64,000 nucleotides of DNA from Massilia agrisoli (GCF_020831365.1 NZ_JAJHPV010000012.1:248001-312000), one strand, 5' to 3'; shown: positions 21,326 to 32,513, counted from the stretch's first letter. Program-made: numbers and translations. The notes: generated from the letters alone by a model not told the origin.

Positions 21326-23545
21326 ATGTTGCGCCAGTTTCATTCGCTCCCGGGACTGTTCAGCGCCGTATTTGTTGTGCTGATGGGACTGACTGGCGCG
21401 TGGCTCTCGCTCGATCCCGCGCTCGACCGGCTTTCCACCACCGTGCCGCAAGGCCTCAGTGTGGCGGAGCTGGCCGGCCGGGTCGCGCGCCACTATCCGG
21501 GCATCGAACAAATCCAGCGCACGCCATCCGGAACGCTGATCGCCTACTACAGTGAAGGCGGCGTGGCCGGGGCGGCGCGCATCGATCCGGCCAGCGGCAC
21601 GGCAATCGCCCCGTACGCGCCATCGGCGGTGTCGCGCTGGGTCAAGCTGCTGCACCGGTCCTTCCTCCTCGATACGCCGGGCCGTGTTGCAGCGGGCATC
21701 GCGGCACTGGCAATCCTGGTGCTCTCCGTATCAGGCGTATTGCTGCTGCTAAAACGCGTCGGCGGATGGCGGCAGCTGGCGCGGCCGCTGCACGGCAGCC
21801 GCAGCCAGCGCTGGCACGCCGAGGCTGCCCGCATCGCCGTTGCCGGGCTGCTGCTGTCTGCGCTCACCGGCACCTACATGTCGGCGGCCACCTTCGAGCT
21901 GGTTCCCGGCGGCGAACATCCGGAGCCCGACTTCCCTGCCGCGACGTCGGGCGGGCCGGCGCGTCCGGCGGCGACGCTGGCCGCGCTCAAGGCGACCGAC
22001 CTTGCGGACCTGCATGAACTGGTCTTCCCGATACCGGGCGACCCTTCCGCCGTGTACACCCTGAGAACCGCGCAAGGCGATGGCTACGTCGACCAGTCGA
22101 CCGGCGAACTGCTGTCCTACCGCCCCCACGGCAGCGTGAACGAAGCCTACGCGCTCGTGTACAGCCTGCACACCGGCGAAGGCCTGTGGTGGCTCGGGCT
22201 GCTGCTGGGCCTGTGCGCACTGTCCATCCCGTGGCTTGCCGCCACCGGCGCTACCGCATGGTGGCAGCGGCGACGCGCCCGGCCGCGCATCCGCGGCAAC
22301 AGCCCGCCGCAGTCGGCGCAAACGATTATTCTGGTCGGCAGCGAAAACAACAGCACCTGGGGATTTGCCCGCGTGCTGCATGACGCGTTGCGCGCCACAG
22401 GGCAGCGCGTCCACACCGCGGCGATGAACCAGCTGGCCGCACGCTACAACGCCGCCGACAAGCTGTTCTTGCTGACCGCCACCTACGGCGACGGCGACGC
22501 GCCCGCCTCGGCCAACCAGTTTCTCGCGCTGATCGAACGCGTACCGGTCAACCCGGCCATTCAATTCGCCGTGCTTGGCTTCGGCGACCGCCAGTTCGCG
22601 CGTTTCTGCCAGTTTGCCAGCGATGCCGACGCCGCCATGGAGCGGCTCGGATGGCGCCGCGCCCTCGAGCTGGCGACGATCGACCGCCAGTCTTCGCAGG
22701 CGTTCGCGGCCTGGGGCGGCCGGGTTGGCGAGTGGATCGGCACCGAGCTCCGGCTCGACCACGCGCCCGTCCATCCGCCCACCTTCAAGCTTGTCCTGCG
22801 CGAGCGCATCGACTATGGCCCCCAGGAGCCGGAGCCGAGCGCGGTGCTGCGCTTTGACGCGGGCCGGACCGAGCCCGCCGGTGGCCTGCTGCGCCGCTTG
22901 TTCAGGCCGCGCGGCCTGCCGCACTTCGAAGCCGGCGACCTGGTGGGAATCATCCCGCCGGGCAGCCCGGTGCCGCGCTTTTATTCGCTGGCCAGCGATG
23001 CCCGCAATGGTGTCCTCGAAATCTGCGTGCGCAAGCAGATCGGCGGCCTGTGTTCGTCCTACCTGCACGGCTTGCAGCCGGGCGACTGCATCGACGCCTT
23101 TATCCAGCCGAATCCTCAGTTTCGTCCGGCGTCCGGCAAGGCGCCCGTCATCCTGGTTGGCGCCGGCACCGGGATCGGCCCGCTGGCGGGCTTCATCCGC
23201 AATAATGTGGGGCGGCACCCGATGTACTTGTATTGGGGGGGCCGCGACCCCGCCACCGATTTCCTGTATGAACCGGAGCTGCGCAACTACCTGGCTGACC
23301 GCCGCCTCACGCAGCTGCACACCGCGTTCTCGCGCGTCAAAAACGGCGAACGCGTACAGAACCGCCTGATCGACGATGCCGATACATTGCGCCAGCTGAT
23401 CGGCAACGGCGGCCAGGTATTAGTCTGCGGCAGCAGCGCGATGGCCGGCAGCGTGCGGACGGCGCTCAACACGGTGCTGGCGCCGCTCAAGCTTGACGTC
23501 CACACGCTGAGGATCACCGGGAGGTACCGTGAAGACGTATTCTGA
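21326..23545 (+). CDS. PepSY-membrane / flavodoxin / NADPH-flavin reductase fusion
   Basis: Protein of 739 residues. Residues 1-320 form a PepSY-associated membrane domain with about four helices (near 10-30, 115-135, 170-190, 285-305). Residues about 335-470 are a flavodoxin-like FMN domain (ATYGDGDAP, LGFGDRQFARF). Residues about 500-739 are a cytochrome-P450-reductase-type FAD/NADPH module: RFYSLAS for FAD, GGLCSSYL, and GAGTGIGPLAG and LVCGSSAMAG for NADPH. The layout suggests electrons pass from cytosolic NADPH through FAD and FMN and across the membrane to a periplasmic carrier, here the flavinylated DUF2271 protein. It overlaps apbE by 17 bp. Confidence 0.85.
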   Translation: MLRQFHSLPGLFSAVFVVLMGLTGAWLSLDPALDRLSTTVPQGLSVAELAGRVARHYPGIEQIQRTPSGTLIAYYSEGGVAGAARIDPASGTAIAPYAPSAVSRWVKLLHRSFLLDTPGRVAAGIAALAILVLSVSGVLLLLKRVGGWRQLARPLHGSRSQRWHAEAARIAVAGLLLSALTGTYMSAATFELVPGGEHPEPDFPAATSGGPARPAATLAALKATDLADLHELVFPIPGDPSAVYTLRTAQGDGYVDQSTGELLSYRPHGSVNEAYALVYSLHTGEGLWWLGLLLGLCALSIPWLAATGATAWWQRRRARPRIRGNSPPQSAQTIILVGSENNSTWGFARVLHDALRATGQRVHTAAMNQLAARYNAADKLFLLTATYGDGDAPASANQFLALIERVPVNPAIQFAVLGFGDRQFARFCQFASDADAAMERLGWRRALELATIDRQSSQAFAAWGGRVGEWIGTELRLDHAPVHPPTFKLVLRERIDYGPQEPEPSAVLRFDAGRTEPAGGLLRRLFRPRGLPHFEAGDLVGIIPPGSPVPRFYSLASDARNGVLEICVRKQIGGLCSSYLHGLQPGDCIDAFIQPNPQFRPASGKAPVILVGAGTGIGPLAGFIRNNVGRHPMYLYWGGRDPATDFLYEPELRNYLADRRLTQLHTAFSRVKNGERVQNRLIDDADTLRQLIGNGGQVLVCGSSAMAGSVRTALNTVLAPLKLDVHTLRITGRYREDVF

Positions 23546-24482
23546 GGCGCCTGCCCTGCAGCGCTACAGCCTGAACGGCGCGACGATGGGCACGCGCTAC
23601 ACCGCCGTTTTCTACGGTCCTGATACGGTTGATACCGCGGCGATTGGCGCCAGCCTGTTTGCCGCCGTAGACCAGGTTGACCGGCAGATGTCGACCTGGG
23701 ACCGCGCATCCGATCTCTGCCGGGTCAACGCGGCGCCGGCCGGCAGCTGGATCGCCATCCCGGACCCGCTGGCCGAGGTGCTCGCGGCCGGCATGCAGCT
23801 GGGGCTGGAATCGCATGGCGCCTTCGATATTGGGTTGGGCGAGCTGGTCGATGCATGGGGGTTCGGCCCGCCAGCACCAGGCCTTCCGCCGCCACCGGCG
23901 CTCGCTGGCAGTCAATACCAGCCGGCGACCGAAAAACTCGAGATCGACCGTGCGCGCGGCCGGATCCGCAAGCTGGGCCCGCTGCGCCTCGACCTTTCAG
24001 GCATTGCAAAAGGCTATGGCGTCGACCAGCTGGCGCACTGCCTTGACCGGTGGGGCGTGACCCGCTACCTGGTTGGCATTGATGGCGAAATGCGCGCCCG
24101 TGGCGCCAAGCCGGGCGATGATCCGTGGACGGTTGCCGTGGAAAAGCCGGCATACGGCGTACGCGAGGTAGCCGGCGTCATGGAATTGCGGGATACGGCC
24201 ATTGCCACCTCCGGCGATTACCGGCGCTGGATCGAGGTTGCCGGCCAGCGCTACGGACACACGATGCACCCGGCCTTGCAGCAGCCCGTGCTGAACCGGA
24301 TTGCCGCCGTGACCGTGCTGGCGCCCACCTGCATGCTTGCCGACGCCTGGGCGACCGCCTTGCTGGTGATGGGTGAAGATGACGGTGTCAACCTGGCCCG
24401 CGAACGGGGCATGGATGTGTTGTTCGTGCTGCGTGACGGCGCCCGCCTCACGGAGATAGCGACCGGAGCGTTGGCCGGTTGA
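23529..24482 (+). CDS. apbE: ApbE-family FMN transferase
   Basis: Protein of 317 residues. It starts at GTG 23529 with GGGAGGT upstream, inside the end of the reductase gene. ApbE motifs: ATMGTRYTAVF near residue 19, LDLSGIAKGYGVD, LVGIDGEMRARG, and the Mg-site helix ADAWATALLVMG. ApbE splits FAD and attaches FMN to Thr/Ser in exported proteins; the DUF2271 neighbour carries the acceptor motif. Two oddities: there is no signal peptide or lipobox, although most ApbE act in the periplasm, and the usual H-x-x-D-P-x-T-G motif reads HTMHPALQQP. It may therefore act before export or be altered in activity. Confidence 0.88.
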   Translation: MKTYSEAPALQRYSLNGATMGTRYTAVFYGPDTVDTAAIGASLFAAVDQVDRQMSTWDRASDLCRVNAAPAGSWIAIPDPLAEVLAAGMQLGLESHGAFDIGLGELVDAWGFGPPAPGLPPPPALAGSQYQPATEKLEIDRARGRIRKLGPLRLDLSGIAKGYGVDQLAHCLDRWGVTRYLVGIDGEMRARGAKPGDDPWTVAVEKPAYGVREVAGVMELRDTAIATSGDYRRWIEVAGQRYGHTMHPALQQPVLNRIAAVTVLAPTCMLADAWATALLVMGEDDGVNLARERGMDVLFVLRDGARLTEIATGALAG

Positions 24483-24737
24483 GCCACCGCTCAGGTGCGC
24501 GCTGGCCGACGGCACGAACCCGCAATCGGAAAACTTCATGCACAGCATCTCGCGCATGTCGTTAATGCCGTTTCTCTGGGCGACCAAGGTTTTGTCGCAA
24601 TACCGCACCAAGGTCGCGTGCCGTAACACTGTACGACTGGTCAGTGTAGCCTCAGCACTTTCACCTGCCGGCCAAGTTTGCGGTAAGGTACGCTATCGGC
24701 ATTCCCGCTTTTTTAACTTTTTTTACGAAAAATTGAA

Positions 24738-26204
24738 ATGACGTCTTCGACAGAGCTTGATAACGGCCTTCCCCTCGACATGATCATCTTTGGTGGCATG
24801 GGCGACCTCGCGATGCGCAAACTGCTTCCTGCGCTCTACATGGCCTACCTGCACGGCAACTTGCCGGCTTCGACCCGGATCCTGTCCACCGGACGCCAGG
24901 AACTCGATCGCGAGGCTTACCTCGCCCATGTCGAAGCGCATTCGCGTTCCTTTATCGCGAGCACCAATTTCAACGAGGCGACCTGGGACGGATTCCTGCA
25001 ACTGCTGGAGTATGTCAGGCTGGACGTGCAGGCGGCGCCTGACTTCAGCGCCCTGGCGCACGCATCGCGCGCGGGTGCGCAGCGGGTGTTCTACCTGTCT
25101 ACGGCGCCATCGCTGTTCATCACCATCTGCGACAAGCTTTCCGACGCCGGGCTGGTCGACGGGAATGCCCGTGTCGTCCTCGAAAAGCCGCTGGGACGCG
25201 ACCTGGCGTCCGCGGTCGACATCAACGAGGCAGTCGGCAAGCACTTCGCCGAATCGCAGATTTACCGCATCGACCATTACCTGGGCAAGGAAACGGTGCA
25301 GAACCTGATGGTGCTGCGCTTCGGGAACTCGATCCTCGAACCCCTGTGGCGCGCGCCGAACATCTCCAGCGTGCAGATCACGGTGGCCGAGGAAGTGGGC
25401 GTGGGCAGCCGCGCAGGCTTCTACGACAGCACCGGCGCGATGCGCGACATGGTGCAGAACCACCTGCTGCAACTGCTGTGCATTGTCGCCATGGAGCCGC
25501 CGACCTCGCTGACCCCGGATGCGGTACGCGACGAAAAGCTGAAGGTGCTGCGTTCGCTGCGCCGCTTCGGACTGGCCGACATCGCGCGCGACACGGTGCG
25601 CGGACAGTACACCCGCGGCGTGAGCGGCAACCAGGAAGTGCCGGGCTACCTCGACGAGCACAACGTGCCCCCCGACTCCCGCACCGAAACCTTCGTTGCG
25701 CTGCGCGCCCACGTCGACACCTGGCGCTGGTCAAAGGTGCCGTTCTACCTGCGTACCGGCAAGCGCATGCAGCGGCGCTCGTCCAAGATTGTGGTGGAGT
25801 TCGCCAATCCGCCGTTCCCGCTGTTTCCGGAAACCCCGGGTGGTGTTGCCAACCGGCTGGTGATTGAACTGCAGCCCGAAGAAGCGATCAAGCTGCAGAT
25901 CATGGCCAAGCAACCGGGCAGCGGCATGCAGATGCAGCAGGTCGAGCTGAACCTGGACTTGCATTCCGCCTTCCAGCAGCGCCGCGCCGAAGCCTATGAA
26001 CGGCTGCTGATCGACGTGGTGCGCGGACGCCTGACGCACTTCATGCGCCGCGACGAACTGGAAGCAGCCTGGGAATGGGCCGATCCGATCATCAACGGCT
26101 GGAGCGTGCTGGCCGAGAAGCCGCATGCATATGCGGCCGGATCGTGGGGGCCGGCGGAGTCGTTTGCTTTGCTGGCGCGTGACGGATTCAGCTGGATGGA
26201 ATAA
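24738..26204 (+). CDS. zwf: Glucose-6-phosphate 1-dehydrogenase
   Basis: Cytosolic enzyme of 488 residues that oxidises glucose-6-phosphate to 6-phosphogluconolactone with NADP, first step of the pentose-phosphate and Entner-Doudoroff routes. The N-terminal nucleotide site reads FGGMGDLAMRKL (18-29). The active-site signature RIDHYLGKE lies near residue 178, and VVLEKPLGRD precedes it. The length is standard. It stands alone; no pgl, edd or eda is adjacent. The 255-bp region upstream ends in an AT-rich stretch directly before the ATG, which lacks a strong ribosome site. A hairpin follows the stop. Confidence 0.95.
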   Translation: MTSSTELDNGLPLDMIIFGGMGDLAMRKLLPALYMAYLHGNLPASTRILSTGRQELDREAYLAHVEAHSRSFIASTNFNEATWDGFLQLLEYVRLDVQAAPDFSALAHASRAGAQRVFYLSTAPSLFITICDKLSDAGLVDGNARVVLEKPLGRDLASAVDINEAVGKHFAESQIYRIDHYLGKETVQNLMVLRFGNSILEPLWRAPNISSVQITVAEEVGVGSRAGFYDSTGAMRDMVQNHLLQLLCIVAMEPPTSLTPDAVRDEKLKVLRSLRRFGLADIARDTVRGQYTRGVSGNQEVPGYLDEHNVPPDSRTETFVALRAHVDTWRWSKVPFYLRTGKRMQRRSSKIVVEFANPPFPLFPETPGGVANRLVIELQPEEAIKLQIMAKQPGSGMQMQQVELNLDLHSAFQQRRAEAYERLLIDVVRGRLTHFMRRDELEAAWEWADPIINGWSVLAEKPHAYAAGSWGPAESFALLARDGFSWME

Positions 26205-26217
26205 ACAGGAAGAAAAA

Positions 26218-26245
26218 CGCCATTCCCGCGCAGGCGGGAATGGCG
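26218..26245. terminator. Perfect hairpin between convergent zwf and ycaO
   Basis: Arms CGCCATTCCCGC and GCGGGAATGGCG pair perfectly around a 4-nt loop, 13 bp after the zwf stop and 5 bp from the opposite stop. An A-run lies on either side, so it could end both transcripts. The core TTCCCGCG.AGGCGGGAA also matches the dispersed inverted-repeat family at 28510, 37366 and 41085. Confidence 0.65.
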
Positions 26246-26250
26246 GAAAA

Positions 26251-28452
26251 CTAGACTGCTGCGGCGAATGTGGCGCGCGCCTTGTGCAATTTCCTGTAGC
26301 TGTCGATCAGGCGGTGGTGGCGGTCGAGGCCTTCCAGTTTCATACTCGTCGGCGTCAATCCAAAGAAGCGTACGCTGCCGTTTACTGAGCCCAGCACCGC
26401 GTCCATCCGGTCATTGCCAAACATACGGCGGAAATTGACCACGTAATCATCCAGTTCCAGCTCGTCATCGAGCACCACCTCCAGCACCACATTCAGGGCC
26501 TGGTAGAACAACTTGCGTTCGACGGTATTGTCGTTGTACTGCAGGAAGGCGCCCACCAGTTCATGCGCGTCTTCAAGCTGCTGCAAGGCCAGGTTAATCA
26601 GCAGCTTCAACTCGAGCACGGTCAGCTGCCCCCACTCGGTGTTCTCGTCGAACTCGATGCCGATCAAAGTCGCGATGTCGGAGTATTCATCCAGCTCATT
26701 GTTTTCCAGGCGGTCCAGCAGCGCTTCCAGGCCGGCATCATCCAGGCGATGCAAGTTCAGGATATCGGCGCGGAACAACAGCGACTTGTTCGTGTTATCC
26801 CAGATGAGATCTTCTACCGGATAGATCTCCGAAAACCCCGGCACCAGAATGCGGCAGGCCACGGCGCCCAGCTGGTCATAGACCGCCATGTACACTTCTT
26901 TGCCCATGTCTTCGAGGATGCGCAGCAGGGTCGCGGCTTCCTCGGCATTGGAGTTGCTGCCCTGCGCAGTAAAATCCCACTCGACGAAATCGGCGTCCGC
27001 TTTGGCGCTGAAGAAGCGCCATGACACGATGCCGCTGGAATCGATGAAGTGTTCGACAAAATTATTAGGTTCCGTTACGGCGTTACTTGCGAAGGTAGGC
27101 TGGGGCAGATCGTTCAAGCCTTCGAAACTGCGACCCTGCAGCAGTTCGGTGAGGCTGCGTTCCAGCGCCACCTCGAAGCTCGGGTGCGCGCCGAACGAGG
27201 CAAAAACGCCGCCCGTGCGCGGATTCATCAAGGTAACGCACATGACCGGATAGGTTCCGCCCAGCGACGCATCCTTGACCAGCACCGGGAAGCCCTGCTC
27301 TTCCAGGCCCTGGATTCCCGCCAGGATGGCCGGGTATTTGGCCAGCACTTCCTGCGGCACATCCGGCAATGCGAGTTCACCTTCCAGGATTTCGCGCTTG
27401 ACGGCGCGTTCGAAAATCTCGGACAGGCATTGGACCTGCGCTTCGGCCAGGGTATTCCCGGCGCTCATGCCATTGCTGGCGTAAAGGTTTTCGATGAGGT
27501 TGGACGGGAAATAGACCACCTCGCCATCCGACTGCCGCACATACGGGAGCGAACAGATACCGCGCGCGGCATTGCCGGAGTTGGTGTCGACCAGGTGCGA
27601 GCCACGCAGCTCGCCATCGGGATCGTAGATCGACAGGCTGTATTCATCGAGTATGTCGGCCGGCAGCGCGTCGTCCGGGCCCGGCTGGAACCAGCACTCG
27701 TTCGGGTAATGGACAAACGGCGCTTCGGCGATGTCCTCGCCCCAGAACGAGCCGGCATAGAAGTGGTTGCAATTGAGGCGTTCGATATATTCGCCCAGCG
27801 CCGACGCCAAGGCGCTTTCCTTGGTGGCTCCCTTGCCATTGGTGAAGCACATCGGCGAATGCGCATCGCGGATGTGCAGCGACCACACGTTGGGAACGAT
27901 ATTGCGCCAGGACGCGATTTCAATCTTGATGCCCCAGTCCGCCAACATCCCCGACATGTTCGCGATGGTTTGCTCCAGGGGCAGGTCTTTGCCAGGGATG
28001 TAGGTAGCCGAATCAGCACCGGGCCGCAAGGTCAGCAAGGCCTGCGCATCGGCATCCAGGTTTGCTACCTCTTCAATCACAAACTCCGGGCCGGCCTGCA
28101 CGACTTTCTTGACGGTGCAACGCTCGATCGAGCGCAAAATGCCCTGGCGGTCCTTGTCGGAGATATCCGCTGGCAGCTCAACCTGGATCTTGAAAATCTG
28201 CTGGTAGCGGTTCTCAGGGTCGACGATATTGTTCTGCGACAGACGGATATTTTCGGTCGGGATATCGCGGGTATTGCAGTACAACTTGACGAAGTAAGCT
28301 GCACACAAGGCCGACGACGCCAAAAAATAATCGAACGGTCCAGGCGCCGAGCCATCGCCCTTGTAGCGGATAGGCTGGTCGGCGATCACTGTGAAATCGT
28401 CGAACTTGGCTTCGAGCCTCAGCTTATCGAGAAAGTTGACTTTAATTTCCAT
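26251..28452 (-). CDS. OsmC-YcaO fusion protein
   Basis: Protein of 733 residues with an N-terminal OsmC-like domain (about 1-140; Cys50 and Cys112 match the thiol-peroxidase cysteine pair) and a YcaO domain (about 170-560) with ATP-binding acidic motifs GEYIERLNC and EIFERAVKRE. A helical C-terminal part (about 570-733) resembles the end of E. coli YcaO. E. coli YcaO takes part in beta-methylthiolation of ribosomal protein S12 with RimO; YcaO enzymes generally activate amide bonds with ATP. The OsmC fusion occurs in several proteobacteria. No peptide-substrate gene is next to it, so a role in a modified-peptide cluster is unlikely. Confidence 0.88.
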   Translation of the reverse strand: MEIKVNFLDKLRLEAKFDDFTVIADQPIRYKGDGSAPGPFDYFLASSALCAAYFVKLYCNTRDIPTENIRLSQNNIVDPENRYQQIFKIQVELPADISDKDRQGILRSIERCTVKKVVQAGPEFVIEEVANLDADAQALLTLRPGADSATYIPGKDLPLEQTIANMSGMLADWGIKIEIASWRNIVPNVWSLHIRDAHSPMCFTNGKGATKESALASALGEYIERLNCNHFYAGSFWGEDIAEAPFVHYPNECWFQPGPDDALPADILDEYSLSIYDPDGELRGSHLVDTNSGNAARGICSLPYVRQSDGEVVYFPSNLIENLYASNGMSAGNTLAEAQVQCLSEIFERAVKREILEGELALPDVPQEVLAKYPAILAGIQGLEEQGFPVLVKDASLGGTYPVMCVTLMNPRTGGVFASFGAHPSFEVALERSLTELLQGRSFEGLNDLPQPTFASNAVTEPNNFVEHFIDSSGIVSWRFFSAKADADFVEWDFTAQGSNSNAEEAATLLRILEDMGKEVYMAVYDQLGAVACRILVPGFSEIYPVEDLIWDNTNKSLLFRADILNLHRLDDAGLEALLDRLENNELDEYSDIATLIGIEFDENTEWGQLTVLELKLLINLALQQLEDAHELVGAFLQYNDNTVERKLFYQALNVVLEVVLDDELELDDYVVNFRRMFGNDRMDAVLGSVNGSVRFFGLTPTSMKLEGLDRHHRLIDSYRKLHKARATFAAAV

Positions 28453-28509
28453 GAAAATTCCAAAAAATACGCAAAAAATGTAGAGCTATGCACCATGAAG
28501 TGGCGAACT

Positions 28510-28612
28510 GTCGTTCCCGCGAAGGCGGGATTCCATAGCTCGGACGATCAGTCAGGAAGCTGTTTATCGCTACGCTCACCTGGGTATGGGTTCCCGCCTT
28601 CGCGGGAACGAC
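28510..28612. repeat. MITE/REP-like element with 28-bp inverted ends, copy 1
   Basis: Left end 28510-28537 begins GTCGTTCCCGCGAAGGCGGG. Right end 28585-28612 is its inverse with two mismatches, around a 47-bp centre. Each arm also holds its own small CCCGC/GCGGG palindrome. It lies between the ycaO promoter and the guaA terminator. Confidence 0.75.
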
Positions 28613-28634
28613 GTGTTACGGTGACACAGCAAAA

Positions 28635-28664
28635 TATAAAGCCCTGTAAAGACAGGGCTTTATA
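28635..28664 (-). terminator. Intrinsic terminator of guaA
   Basis: TATAAAGCCCTG and CAGGGCTTTATA form a perfect 12-bp stem with a 6-nt loop, 39 bp past the guaA stop in the leftward direction. A T-rich stretch follows on that strand. Confidence 0.75.
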
Positions 28665-28703
28665 GGTTAAATCAACGGCGATTTAGAAACCCCTACAGGA
28701 ATC

Positions 28704-30314
28704 TCACTCCCACTCAATGGTCGCTGGCGGCTTGCCCGAAATATCGTAGACCACGCGGTTAATGCCGCGTACTTCATTGATGATGCGGTTCGACACCTTG
28801 CCCAGCAGGCTGTGCGGCAGGTGCGCCCACTGCGCCGTCATGAAGTCAAGGGTCTGCACCGCGCGCAGCGCGACGACGTACTCGTAGGTACGGCCATCGC
28901 CCATCACGCCCACCGATTTCACAGGCAGGAACACGGCAAACGCCTGGCTGGTCGCTTCATACCAGTTCTTCGGTGCTTCGCCCGCGTCGATGCTTTCCAG
29001 TGCAGGAATATCGCACGGCGTCTTGCGCAGTTCTTCGATGAAGATGGCATCCGCGCGGCGCAGCAGGTCGGCAAATTCCTTCTTCACTTCTCCGAGGATA
29101 CGCACGCCCAGGCCAGGGCCTGGGAATGGATGGCGGTAGACCATGTCATGCGGCAGGCCAAGCGCCACGCCCAGCTTGCGCACCTCGTCCTTGAACAGTT
29201 CGCGCAGCGGTTCCAGCAGCTTCAGGTTCAGCGTTTCCGGCAGGCCGCCCACGTTGTGGTGGCTCTTGATGGTCTGGCCCTTCTTGCCCTTGCCCGCGCT
29301 TTCGATGACGTCCGGATAGATGGTGCCCTGGGCCAGCCACTTGGCGTTCTTCAGCTTGCCCGCTTCGACCTGGAACACTTCGACGAACTCGCGGCCGATG
29401 ATCTTGCGCTTGGCTTCCGGATCGGCAACGCCAGCCAGGTGGCCGAGGAACTGGTCTTCGGCATCGATGCGCAGCACCTTCACGCCAAGGTTCTTGGCGA
29501 ACATGTCCATCACCATCTTGCCTTCGTCGAGGCGCAGCAGGCCGTGGTCGACGAACACGCAAGTCAGCTGGTCGCCGATCGCGCGGTGGATCAGCGCGGC
29601 AGCCACGCTCGAATCGACGCCGCCCGACAGGCCGAGGATCACTTCATCGGTGCCGACCTGCTCGCGGATCTTGGCAACGGCTTCGGAGATGTAGTCCGGC
29701 ATGTTCCAGTCCGACTTGCAGCCGCAGATCTCGTGCACGAAGCGGCCGAGGATGGCCTTGCCCTGCGAGGTGTGCGTTACTTCCGGGTGGAACTGCAGCG
29801 CGTAGAAACGGCGCTCTTCGTCGGCCATCGCGGCGATCGGGCAGCTTTCGGTATTGCCCATCAGCTTGAAGCCCGGCGGCATTTCCAGCACTTTGTCGCC
29901 ATGGCTCATCCATACCTTCAGCATGCCGTGGCCTTCATCGGTGACGAAGTCGTTGATGCCGTTCAGCAGTGCGGTGTGGCTGCGCGCGCGCACTTCGGCA
30001 TAGCCGAATTCACGCACCAGGCCGTTTTCGACCTTGCCGCCCAGCTGGGCCGCCATCGTTTGCATGCCGTAGCAAATGCCGAGCACCGGCACGCCCAGTT
30101 CGAACACGGCCTGTGGCGCGCGTGGCGAGTCGCCTTCGAGGGTCGAATTGTGGCTGCCCGACAGAATGACGCCGGCGGCGCCGTAGTTGCGGACGAATTC
30201 GTCGCTGACGTCGTACGGGAATACTTCGGAGAACACGCCGGCGTCGCGCACGCGGCGCGCTATCAGCTGGGTTACCTGGGAGCCGAAATCGAGGATGAGG
30301 ATTTTAGAATGCAT
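28704..30314 (-). CDS. guaA: GMP synthase (glutamine-hydrolysing)
   Basis: Cytosolic enzyme of 536 residues that converts XMP to GMP. A class-I glutamine amidotransferase domain (1-205; nucleophile Cys81 in GICYGMQ, HPEVTHT) is followed by the ATP-pyrophosphatase loop LSGGVDSS and the C-terminal dimerisation domain ending KPPATIEWE. The length is standard. It lies 71 bp downstream of guaB with a hairpin between, so partial read-through from the guaB promoter is likely. Confidence 0.97.
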   Translation of the reverse strand: MHSKILILDFGSQVTQLIARRVRDAGVFSEVFPYDVSDEFVRNYGAAGVILSGSHNSTLEGDSPRAPQAVFELGVPVLGICYGMQTMAAQLGGKVENGLVREFGYAEVRARSHTALLNGINDFVTDEGHGMLKVWMSHGDKVLEMPPGFKLMGNTESCPIAAMADEERRFYALQFHPEVTHTSQGKAILGRFVHEICGCKSDWNMPDYISEAVAKIREQVGTDEVILGLSGGVDSSVAAALIHRAIGDQLTCVFVDHGLLRLDEGKMVMDMFAKNLGVKVLRIDAEDQFLGHLAGVADPEAKRKIIGREFVEVFQVEAGKLKNAKWLAQGTIYPDVIESAGKGKKGQTIKSHHNVGGLPETLNLKLLEPLRELFKDEVRKLGVALGLPHDMVYRHPFPGPGLGVRILGEVKKEFADLLRRADAIFIEELRKTPCDIPALESIDAGEAPKNWYEATSQAFAVFLPVKSVGVMGDGRTYEYVVALRAVQTLDFMTAQWAHLPHSLLGKVSNRIINEVRGINRVVYDISGKPPATIEWE

Positions 30315-30352
30315 GGAGACCGATTAGATAGATGCGATGGGGCAAATGCAAA

Positions 30353-30376
30353 CGTGGGCAGGAAACCCTGCCCACG
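30353..30376 (-). terminator. Hairpin between guaB and guaA
   Basis: CGTGGGCAGG and CCTGCCCACG pair around a 4-nt loop, 10 bp past the guaB stop read leftward. A modest T-rich stretch follows, so it may act as a leaky terminator adjusting guaA relative to guaB. Confidence 0.6.
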
Positions 30377-30385
30377 CACTGACTG

Positions 30386-31873
<1,488 letters not shown>

Positions 31874-31985
31874 TTATACAGAAGTTCCGGGCGACCGTCT
31901 GCAGCAGCCAACATTTCGGCCGAAAAGCATAGACGGGCGTTGACAGGCGGGCTCAAGCATGAGGAAATCGGAACAAAGCTTCTCT

Positions 31986-32513
31986 ATGGAAATAATGCAG
32001 ATGAATGTACTCTCCCCTTGCGTGCGCCTGGTGGCGGCGGCAACGCTGATGTTTGTTGCCGGTTTGGCACAGGCGCAATATGTGTGGATCGACGCGAAAG
32101 GGATCAAGCAGTTTTCCGACCGCTCGCCGCCATCTTCGGTGCCGGATAAGAACATCCTGAAGGCGCCGGGCCGGCCGGTCCTCACGATCGCGCCGGGCGA
32201 CCAGGAGCAGCCTGCGCCGGTGTCCGTAGCCGATGCGGCCAAAAAGGCGCTGCCGACCATGGCCGAGCGCAACGTCGAGTTTAACAAGCGCGCCAGCGAC
32301 AAGGCGGCGGCCGACAAGAAGAGTGCTGCCGAGGGGCAGGCGAAAGCGGCCAGGGCCGAACAATGCGCGGCGGCACGTGATTACAAGATGCAGCTGGACT
32401 CGGGCATACGCATCGGCACCGTCACCCCAAACGGCGAGCGGGCGTTCATGAGCGATGCAGAACGCGCCGTCGCGAATGCCAAGACCAACAAGGTTCTGGC
32501 CGCCTGCCGTTAA
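31986..32513 (+). CDS. Secreted DUF4124-domain protein
   Basis: Protein of about 175 residues. A signal peptide ends near AQAQY, followed by the DUF4124 signature YVWIDAKGIKQFSDRSPPSS. The rest is a charged, lysine/alanine-rich helix with a C-terminal part containing two cysteines. Function of DUF4124 proteins is unknown. Several in-frame starts exist (31959, 31986, 31995, 32001); I take 31986 as a compromise, as none has a convincing ribosome site. It converges with rnfH, their stop codons overlapping by 4 bp. Confidence 0.75.
   Translation: MEIMQMNVLSPCVRLVAAATLMFVAGLAQAQYVWIDAKGIKQFSDRSPPSSVPDKNILKAPGRPVLTIAPGDQEQPAPVSVADAAKKALPTMAERNVEFNKRASDKAAADKKSAAEGQAKAARAEQCAAARDYKMQLDSGIRIGTVTPNGERAFMSDAERAVANAKTNKVLAACR

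Noticed and set aside
24538-24741. A 67-codon frame upstream of zwf
   Set aside because: Composition is unlike a protein, there is no ribosome site, and it runs into the zwf start; more likely the zwf leader region.
26251-28452. OsmC-YcaO as part of a modified-peptide (RiPP) cluster
   Set aside because: No precursor peptide, dehydrogenase or transporter is adjacent; neighbours are zwf and guaA, and the domain layout fits the housekeeping YcaO type.
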